Source: Acidobacteriota bacterium (GTDB lineage: Bacteria; Acidobacteriota; Aminicenantia; Aminicenantales; Aminicenantaceae). From it: DNA of 10,172 bases. The translations under genes were made by a program, and so were the position numbers. The notes under the pieces are model-generated. The model made no database searches and was not told where the DNA came from. It saw only the letters and a program-made list of their open reading frames with translations. How positions within the stretch are numbered: the first letter of the stretch is position 1; each line of letters starts with the position of its first letter. Below are positions 1 to 5,651 of this stretch, in pieces. The stretch covers positions 1 through 10,172 of the forward strand of contig JAUWSR010000118.1 in assembly GCA_030609975.1 (NCBI GenBank), in the 5' to 3' direction.

Positions 1-117
1 CATTGCGTTTAACACAATATTTTTAAATACTATCTCTGCTCTCAATTAGCCAACCTTTTCCCAGGAGCGAGATGTGTTTAATAATATAAAATGCAGTATA
101 CAGATTATAGGAAAAAC

Positions 118-146
118 TTGACAATATCAATCAAAATGAATAATCT
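118..146 (+). promoter_or_regulatory. sigma70-type promoter upstream of the TRAP transporter
   Basis: A perfect -35 box TTGACA (118-123) is followed by a 17-base spacer and a -10-like TAATCT (141-146), which keeps the important first T, second A and last T. Transcription would begin near 153, leaving about 95 bases of leader before the GTG start at 247. The surroundings are AT-rich, as expected for a promoter. This is the best promoter match in the window and probably drives at least the first four genes. It is a sequence match only. Confidence 0.6.
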
Positions 147-229
147 CTTTTAGTGTATGGATGTGCTAATATCCAAAAGCACAAGAACTGCTTGCGCCGA
201 AAAGAATTGGAACGATGCGTCGTTAACAT

Positions 230-238
230 AGGAAAGGG
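230..238 (+). promoter_or_regulatory. ribosome binding site deciding the GTG start of the TRAP gene
   Basis: AGGAAAGGG lies 8 bases before GTG 247 and no ATG is available nearby in frame. The following residues enter the DctQ domain at the expected distance, which supports GTG as the start. Confidence 0.6.
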
Positions 239-246
239 TATTATTA

Positions 247-2121
247 GTGTTTAATAGCTCTGCGGACTCTTTGGAAAACCTAATAAAACCTATCATTCAA
301 TTTGTTAATAGAATTGGTACAGTTATTCTCCTCTTAATGGTTCTTCTTCTGGGGATCAATGTCCTTCTTCGTTACATAATAAAAAAGCCTATAAAGGGAA
401 CTGTGGAGCTCGAGGAGTTCCTGCTCGTTATCCTTGTTTTCTTTGGGATTGCTTATACAGCTATAAAGAAGCGTCATATCAAGGTGGATTTGGTATTGAA
501 AAGGCTTCCTGAATCCGCTCAATCTGTCATCACAAGCGTAACCTCAGCCTTAAGCATTGGATTGTGTGTCGTGATGACCTGGCAGATCGTTGTATACGCC
601 CAAATCCGGTGGGCCAATGGAGCCAAAAGTATCATTCTGGATCTCCCACTTTTCCCGTTCATCTTTGTCGCCGCCTTCGGAAGTGCTCTGCTTGGCTTAG
701 CCATGTTGGTCGAATTCCTACGGTCTTTGGCCAAAGTGAGTCAAAATCGAAAGTGGCTTTCCTTAGGATTATATTTCGGATTGATTTTGATTTTATTCAT
801 CTCGTTAGTCTTCCTGCATCCCCCCCCGGAAGCAATGGCTTTTATTGCATTTGGATTCTTGATTTTTTTCCTGGCCCTCGGGATGCATATCCTCTTTGTC
901 ATGTTACTTTTGGGATTTTTGGGTAACAGCTATCTCCACGGGTTTAAGGCTGGTCTGTATCATATTGGGACCGCACCTTATGAGACAATTGCCGAGTACA
1001 GTTTATGTGTTGTTGCCTTTTTTGTGCTAATGGGATTTATTGCCTCTAAGGCGGGAATAAGCCGGGATCTTTACTCGACCTCCTACCATTGGCTTGGACA
1101 ACTCCCGGGTGGTTTGGCCATGGCGACGGTTTTAGGGTGTGCAGGGTTTGGATCTATCTGCGGTGATAGCTTTGCCACTTCCGCTGTCATGGGGACTGCA
1201 GCCCTGCCTGAGATGAAAAGATATCACTACAACCCAAAACTCGCGACTGGCTCTGTCGCAGCAGGCGGAACTCTCGGGACGTTGATCCCCCCTAGCATTG
1301 CCATGATCTTTTACTGTATTATCACCGGCCAATCCATAAACGAACTCTTCATAGCCGGTATCCTTCCCGGAATACTCTTGACTTCCATGTTCATGTTTGT
1401 CATTTTCGGACAGGTTCGTTTGAATCCACAATTGGCCCCGCCAGGCCCAAAAAGAAGATTTAAGGAAAAAATAGTATCTCTCAAGGGGACCTGGGCTATG
1501 TTACTGCTTTTTGTACTTGTCATCGGAGGCATTTACGGCGGTTTCTTCACTCCCAATGAGGCAGGGGCTGTCGGTGCGTGCGGTGCCTTGCTCATCGGGT
1601 TGGCCAAGCGGGAAATCAACATGAGGAAACTGAATGAAGCTCTTGTTGAAACGGGCCAGACGGTGGCCATGCTGCTCATAATCCTGGTGGGTGCGATCAT
1701 GCTGGGCTACTTTCTTGCAGCTAGCAAAGCTCCCCTAGTGATCTCAAACTTTGTCGTCGACTTGTCTGTAAACCGTTATTTGAGCCTGTCATTGATTTTG
1801 CTTGTCTACACTTTCCTCGGTTGTGTGATGAACATTGTTCCGGCTATGATCATTACTCTCCCTATTTTCTACCCGACAATAATCGGCCTGGGATTTGACC
1901 CGATTTGGTTTGGTGTTATCATGGTGATCATAATCAACATGGGAATGATTACACCGCCCATCGGGATGAATGTGTTTGTTATAAAGGGTGTCGCCAAAGA
2001 TATTCCGCTGGAAACGATATTTAAGGGTATCCTGCCGTTTCTCGTAGCCATGATATTTTGTTTAATTATCTTAACCATTTTTCCCCAAATTGTGTTATTT
2101 TTACCAAGTTTGATGAAATAA
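247..2121 (+). CDS. TRAP transporter permease, fused DctQ-DctM subunits
   Basis: Inner-membrane permease of a tripartite ATP-independent periplasmic transporter, which imports organic anions (C4-dicarboxylates, keto acids, sulfonates and similar) using the ion gradient and a DctP-type binding protein. Residues about 15-165 form the small DctQ subunit with four membrane helices and the family signature from RY (42-43) through E57, G67 and HIKVD (77-81). A linker helix (about 170-190) leads into the 12-helix DctM subunit, with its hallmarks GTLIPPSIAMI (344-354), LFIAGILPG (367-375), FTPNEAGAVGA and ITPPIGMNVF. At 624 residues it has the usual length of a QM fusion. The GTG start is chosen from the ribosome site at 230-238. 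The next gene begins 20 bases later, so they are co-transcribed. No DctP gene is present; it probably lies upstream of the window. The substrate cannot be read from the permease. Confidence 0.93.
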   Translation: MFNSSADSLENLIKPIIQFVNRIGTVILLLMVLLLGINVLLRYIIKKPIKGTVELEEFLLVILVFFGIAYTAIKKRHIKVDLVLKRLPESAQSVITSVTSALSIGLCVVMTWQIVVYAQIRWANGAKSIILDLPLFPFIFVAAFGSALLGLAMLVEFLRSLAKVSQNRKWLSLGLYFGLILILFISLVFLHPPPEAMAFIAFGFLIFFLALGMHILFVMLLLGFLGNSYLHGFKAGLYHIGTAPYETIAEYSLCVVAFFVLMGFIASKAGISRDLYSTSYHWLGQLPGGLAMATVLGCAGFGSICGDSFATSAVMGTAALPEMKRYHYNPKLATGSVAAGGTLGTLIPPSIAMIFYCIITGQSINELFIAGILPGILLTSMFMFVIFGQVRLNPQLAPPGPKRRFKEKIVSLKGTWAMLLLFVLVIGGIYGGFFTPNEAGAVGACGALLIGLAKREINMRKLNEALVETGQTVAMLLIILVGAIMLGYFLAASKAPLVISNFVVDLSVNRYLSLSLILLVYTFLGCVMNIVPAMIITLPIFYPTIIGLGFDPIWFGVIMVIIINMGMITPPIGMNVFVIKGVAKDIPLETIFKGILPFLVAMIFCLIILTIFPQIVLFLPSLMK

Positions 2122-2141
2122 AAATAAGAAAGGAGACGAAA

Positions 2142-3380
2142 ATGACCATTGCTTATGGAAACCTACCGCCGCTCCGGTATTACGATCCAAGAAGAGCTTT
2201 TCCTGGCTATACTCTGTTTGCCCCTATGGGGGGGAACACAGTTTGGTTGATTGACATGGAAGGTCGTATCGCTCACCGGTGGGATGTGGACTATCCCCCA
2301 GGTTGTCACGGAAGACTTTTACCCAACGGTAATCTGCTATACGCCGGGAAAAAAGAAGACTCTCCCATTCCTGATTTCGGAGGCTCAGCGAGCATGATGC
2401 TCGAATTTGATTGGAACGGCAACGTGGTCTGGACCTATGAGGCTGACTACTTGAGTCATGATTTTGATCGGATGGATAACGGAAACACGCTGGTAATTAA
2501 ATGGGCACCTATGCCAAAAGAGGCTGCTGAAAAGGTCAAAGGCGGCGTTCTTGGCACTGAGAGGGAAGGAGTCATGTGGACTGATGTCCTTCATGAGGTT
2601 AATCCAGAAGGGAATGTTGTTTGGGAATGGCTAGCTTATGAGCATTTCAATCCCGAGATTGATGTCATCTGTCCTCTTTGCCCTCGGGATAGGTGGGGAC
2701 AGGCTAATGCTTGTCATGTCATGCCCGATGGAAATATCCTGGTCAGCTATGCATTTATGAGCATGATCGAGATCGTCGATAAAAAGTCGGGCGATATCCT
2801 TTGGCGCTGGGGAATGGGCCATGAGCTTGGCTTCCAGCATAATCCGACCGTACTGGATAATGGCAATATCCTGGTTTTTGACAACGGAAGGCACCGGCAA
2901 CTTGCCCCTGATTATTCTCGTGTCATCGAAATCAATCCAAAGACGAATGAGATCGAATGGGAGTATATGGCAAATCCGCCGACGGATTTTTATGCTTCGT
3001 TTATCGGTGGCGCACAGCGATTACCCAATGGAAATACCCTGATCTGCGAGGGACCAAGGGGCCGATTCTTCGAAGTCACGTCGGACTATGATATCGTATG
3101 GGAATACGTCAATCCTTTTTATAACGAGTTCGGGCGATTCGGACATTCGAATATGTCATTCCGGGCATACCGTTACGGGTTGGACTATCCCGGATTGAAG
3201 GGGACCGGCCTCGATGACATCAACTTGCTCTATGCCTTCAAGGCCGGGCCATCCGCGGCTCCAGAGTTCAAGTCAGCGACTCGGCAAATGCAGAAAGCCC
3301 CGAGTGCTGGAGGAAAAACAGAAAAAAAGGCGGAATTGAAGAAAAAGATGCATGAACGGCTTGGAAAGCTGGGGTATTGA
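2142..3380 (+). CDS. arylsulfotransferase (ASST)-like beta-propeller protein, cytoplasmic
   Basis: A 412-residue protein resembling the PAPS-independent aryl-sulfate sulfotransferase family, which moves a sulfuryl group between phenolic compounds through a His residue. Blade repeats are obvious: a [L/M]x[N/D]GNxL motif recurs at 60-65, 111-116, 194-199, 238-243 and 294-299, alternating with VVW/ILW/IEW strands such as GNVVW (93-97 and 157-161). Several repeats carry a preceding His (H57, H106, H192, H233), as in channel-lining catalytic His residues of ASST. The start is ATG 2142, with AAAGGAG (2129-2135) just upstream; the frame stays open back to 2058, but that overlaps the TRAP gene and lacks a ribosome site. 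No signal peptide or membrane helix is present, unlike periplasmic enterobacterial ASST. Residues about 370-398 form an Ala/Lys-rich linker to a basic tail, KKMHERLGKLGY, shared with the PP-loop protein at 4694. Family assignment is fairly sure; activity and acceptor are unknown. Confidence 0.75.
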   Translation: MTIAYGNLPPLRYYDPRRAFPGYTLFAPMGGNTVWLIDMEGRIAHRWDVDYPPGCHGRLLPNGNLLYAGKKEDSPIPDFGGSASMMLEFDWNGNVVWTYEADYLSHDFDRMDNGNTLVIKWAPMPKEAAEKVKGGVLGTEREGVMWTDVLHEVNPEGNVVWEWLAYEHFNPEIDVICPLCPRDRWGQANACHVMPDGNILVSYAFMSMIEIVDKKSGDILWRWGMGHELGFQHNPTVLDNGNILVFDNGRHRQLAPDYSRVIEINPKTNEIEWEYMANPPTDFYASFIGGAQRLPNGNTLICEGPRGRFFEVTSDYDIVWEYVNPFYNEFGRFGHSNMSFRAYRYGLDYPGLKGTGLDDINLLYAFKAGPSAAPEFKSATRQMQKAPSAGGKTEKKAELKKKMHERLGKLGY

Positions 3381-3467
3381 TGGCGAGGCGAGCCGCTTGG
3401 GGTATTCCGCCCCGGGGAAGAGACCACGCGGTTTCGAACGGAGTTTAAAACAAAGAGGAGGGATTCG
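3381..3467. other. short intercistronic gap with GC-rich repeat
   Basis: The nonamer TGGGGTATT occurs at 3370-3378 (end of the preceding gene) and again at 3398-3406. A small GGGG/CCCC stem (3399-3402 with 3410-3413) could form, but no T-run follows, so it is not an intrinsic terminator. A strong ribosome site, GAGGAGGG, closes the gap. Read-through from the preceding gene is likely. Confidence 0.35.
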
Positions 3468-4694
3468 TTGAAGAATGTGGTTTTGTTGACCATTGATGCG
3501 CTGCGGAAAGACCGACTCGGATGCTACGGAAACAGGCGAGGCCTCACGCCTTTTATCGATTCTCTGCAGAACAAAAGTATTCTTTTTACCAAAGGGCAGG
3601 CGTGCGGGCCTTATACTCAGGCCTCTTTTCCGGGGATACTCACATCTTCGTATTACCTGGATTACGGACATGACGAAGAGCTTTCTCTGGAGAAAACATT
3701 GATTTCTGAGCCCCTCCAGGAAGCAGGAGTCACAACAGCAGCCTTTCACTCCAATCTTTACCTGAGCGATCTGGTGGGGTGGAACCGAAGCTGGGATGTG
3801 TTTTACGATTCCATGGAAGATGACGTTGATCCGCAAATCCCTTATATCAGAGGCCCGGAAATGATCCGAAAGATCGACAACTGGTTATCCTCTTATGTGA
3901 TAACAGAATCCAAGCCTTTCTTTGCCTGGCTTCACTTTATGGATGTCCATGAGCCCTATATGCCGGACAGAAAATATGTGGAGCTTGTGGACCCCTCTTT
4001 GTCTCTCACCCAGGATGAGATGTTCAGCCTGTTCGAAAACACTCTTTTGAAGAGAGATGTTTCTGATGAGTCAAAGGTCGCGCTCCTGAGCAGGCTTTAT
4101 GACATTCACGTTCGTGAAGTCGATATGTACGTTGAGGAATTTTTTCGCATTCTTGAGAGGTTAGACATTCTTAAAGAGTCAATCGTCATTCTCACCAGCG
4201 ATCATGGGGATGAATTCAACGAACACGGCGGATTATCCCACGATGACAAGATGTATTCTGAGCTCATTGATATCCCTCTTCTTGTCTTTAATCCGGACAT
4301 GAACAATGGGGAAGTCTGTGATACATTGGTGAGCAACATTGACATTCCTCCGACTATTTTGCGGCTGTTCAGCTTGGAACCTGAAGATCGCTTTCAAGGC
4401 CATTCTCTTCTTCCTCTTGAGACCTATCCCGAAAAAGAATGTTATGGAGAAGCTCTGTTCCATGAGGCTGGCAAGGGAGAGGATATCAACAGGGATGTCT
4501 ATTTCTGCCGTGAGAAAAATATTAAAATTGTTTACAGGGCTAGCCTTGATGTGTGGGAAATGTATGATCTCGAAAAGGATCCGAGAGAGCTGGAGAATAT
4601 CGTCGACACGTCACACAAAGCCGAAAGGCTAAAAAACAAACTCAAGCCAAGGGTCAGGAGATGGCTTTTAAAAGATGAAATAAGGAGAATGTGA
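3468..4694 (+). CDS. sulfatase-fold (alkaline phosphatase superfamily) protein with Thr at the nucleophile position
   Basis: A 408-residue metal-dependent hydrolase-fold protein of the sulfatase family. Metal-site motifs are clear: D10 in LLTIDALRKDR, HFMDVHEPY (156-164), TSDHGDEFNEHG (243-254) and H258/K261 in the LSHDDKMY segment, plus the late WEMYDLEKDPRELENI (363-378), typical of sulfatases. The formylglycine motif CxPSR is absent. The segment GPYTQASFPGILTS (47-60) aligns with the SxWTxPSxxSLxTG form and puts Thr50 at the nucleophile position. Cys46 lies four residues too early. Members with Thr or Ser there include phosphatases, phosphodiesterases and phosphotransferases, so the leaving group may not be sulfate. 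TTG 3468 is the start, from GAGGAGGG just upstream and because D10 follows at the normal distance. There is no signal peptide, so the protein is cytoplasmic. Its stop overlaps the next start (TGATG), implying translational coupling with the PP-loop gene. Confidence 0.85.
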   Translation: MKNVVLLTIDALRKDRLGCYGNRRGLTPFIDSLQNKSILFTKGQACGPYTQASFPGILTSSYYLDYGHDEELSLEKTLISEPLQEAGVTTAAFHSNLYLSDLVGWNRSWDVFYDSMEDDVDPQIPYIRGPEMIRKIDNWLSSYVITESKPFFAWLHFMDVHEPYMPDRKYVELVDPSLSLTQDEMFSLFENTLLKRDVSDESKVALLSRLYDIHVREVDMYVEEFFRILERLDILKESIVILTSDHGDEFNEHGGLSHDDKMYSELIDIPLLVFNPDMNNGEVCDTLVSNIDIPPTILRLFSLEPEDRFQGHSLLPLETYPEKECYGEALFHEAGKGEDINRDVYFCREKNIKIVYRASLDVWEMYDLEKDPRELENIVDTSHKAERLKNKLKPRVRRWLLKDEIRRM

Positions 4695-5527
4695 TGACAA
4701 AAAATGAGGAAATAGCAACGAAATGCACCGAGCTCGTTAAAAAATCAAAAGAGGTTATCCGAGAGTCCTTCGAGCGTTTTGCGTTAGATGATATGGCAAT
4801 CACGTGGACTGGGGGGAAGGACAGCACAACTACTCTGTGGATTATCCGGCAAGTCTGCCAGGAGGATGGCATCAAGATCCCCAAAGTTATGACCATAGAT
4901 GAGGGAGATGCTTTTCCCGAGATTCACGATTTTCTTAACAAGTGGGCCGAGGAATGGAAATTGGATCTCGAATGGTGCATCAATCAAGATGTCATCGATG
5001 CTGCTGCCAAGAATCCCGACTCAGTCGTTACGGTTAAAGATTTGAATAAGCGGAACCAGGCTGAAATCAAGCGTATCGGCTACGACCATAATGTCTTTCC
5101 CTTTGAGGCTGAATCTTATGTGGGGAACCATCTGATGAAGACGGTCGTGTTCAATGAGTACATCGATAGGCACGCTGTGAAAGGCATTTTCCAGGGTCTC
5201 CGTCGAGACGAGCAGTCGGCTCGGAAGCAGGACGAATATTTTGAGTGTCGCAAGGCAGAGCATTTGATTCCGGAGCACACGCGAATAAAGCCGATCCTCC
5301 ATTTCACCGAGAGGGATATCTGGGATAATATGATGTTCAACAAGATTCCTTACTGTGTTCTGTATGAGAAAGGCTACCGCTCGTTGGGAGCGGCCAGTTC
5401 AAGCCAGATCGCCCAGGAAGGCGTTCCTGCCTGGGAGCAGGATTTGGAGCACACCAAAGAGAGAGCGGGCAGAAGACAGGATAAGGAGAAAATGATGAAG
5501 AGACTTCGAAAGTTGGGCTATATGTAG
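4694..5527 (+). CDS. PP-loop ATP-binding protein, PAPS reductase / ATP sulfurylase subunit CysD-like
   Basis: A 277-residue member of the adenine nucleotide alpha-hydrolase fold. It has the PP-loop TWTGGKDST (37-45), a TIDEGDAFPE strand (67-76), GLRRDEQSAR (168-177, compare GARRDEEKSRA of CysD) and KPILHFTERDIWDNMMFNKIPYCVLYEKGY (199-228), where CysD and CysH read PLxxWTExDIW...LY. In that family it would cleave ATP between the alpha and beta phosphates to adenylate sulfate or a related oxyanion, or bind APS/PAPS. The Cys pairs used by 4Fe-4S APS reductases and the catalytic C-terminal ECGxH are missing: SLGAASSSQ (230-238) stands where SIGCxPCT would be. It is therefore unlikely to be a reductase. 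No CysN GTPase partner is nearby. The basic C-terminus KMMKRLRKLGYM matches the tail of the ASST-like protein. Start ATG 4694 has AAGGAG (4682-4687) and overlaps the sulfatase stop by one base. Confidence 0.8.
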   Translation: MTKNEEIATKCTELVKKSKEVIRESFERFALDDMAITWTGGKDSTTTLWIIRQVCQEDGIKIPKVMTIDEGDAFPEIHDFLNKWAEEWKLDLEWCINQDVIDAAAKNPDSVVTVKDLNKRNQAEIKRIGYDHNVFPFEAESYVGNHLMKTVVFNEYIDRHAVKGIFQGLRRDEQSARKQDEYFECRKAEHLIPEHTRIKPILHFTERDIWDNMMFNKIPYCVLYEKGYRSLGAASSSQIAQEGVPAWEQDLEHTKERAGRRQDKEKMMKRLRKLGYM

Positions 5528-5590
5528 CAAAATTGTCTTTTCGTAATCTTGTCCGGATTGGGCTCAGGAAAAAGAGTCCGCTTTTCTGGA

Positions 5591-5620
5591 GCAAGCCTCT
5601 GGTGCAGAAATAAGGCTTGC
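5591..5620 (+). promoter_or_regulatory. intercistronic hairpin
   Basis: A perfect 7-base-pair inverted repeat, GCAAGCC (5591-5597) with GGCTTGC (5614-5620), and a 16-base loop lie in the 124-base gap between the PP-loop gene and the ene-reductase. No T-run follows, so it is not an intrinsic terminator. It could be an mRNA processing or stabilising element, or chance. The rest of the gap (5528-5651) holds a good ribosome site, AGGAGGG (5641-5647), and no clear promoter. Confidence 0.35.
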
Positions 5621-5651
5621 AGGCCATAGAATAATAAGGAAGGAGGGCTGT

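Larger units (their letters stand above)
1..246. other. AT-rich intergenic leader
   Basis: No convincing gene was seen here. The first bases read CAT TGC GTT TAA in frame 1, which could be the last codons of an upstream gene (for example a DctP binding protein), but four codons cannot show this. The stretch holds the promoter at 118-146 and a small inverted repeat, AACGA-TGCG-TCGTT (211-224), in the presumed 5' leader just before the ribosome site. No intrinsic terminator for an upstream gene is visible. Confidence 0.5.

Noticed and set aside
72..89. Tiny ORF after AGGAG at 63-67 (ATG TGT TTA ATA ATA TAA)
   Set aside because: Five codons ahead of the presumed transcription start; nothing supports a leader peptide.
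211..224. AACGA-TGCG-TCGTT hairpin as an attenuator or riboswitch
   Set aside because: A 5-bp stem with no T-run and no known riboswitch features; recorded only as a small inverted repeat.
2058..2141. Upstream extension of the ASST-like protein by 28 residues
   Set aside because: It would overlap the TRAP gene in another frame and has no ribosome site, whereas ATG 2142 has AAAGGAG at the right distance.
3603..3617. Cys46 read as a CxPxR formylglycine motif
   Set aside because: The Arg is missing (CGPYT) and the conserved LTS lies four residues too far away; Thr50 aligns with the nucleophile.
3273..3836. 187-codon open frame on the minus strand
   Set aside because: It overlaps the end of the ASST-like gene and the sulfatase gene, both well supported; the product is Arg/Pro/Ser-rich and motif-free.
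4691..4693. GTG at 4691 as start of the PP-loop protein
   Set aside because: ATG 4694 is the next codon, better spaced from AAGGAG (4682-4687), and forms the common TGATG stop-start overlap.
5591..5620. Hairpin as an intrinsic terminator
   Set aside because: No run of T follows the stem, and the loop is 16 bases.
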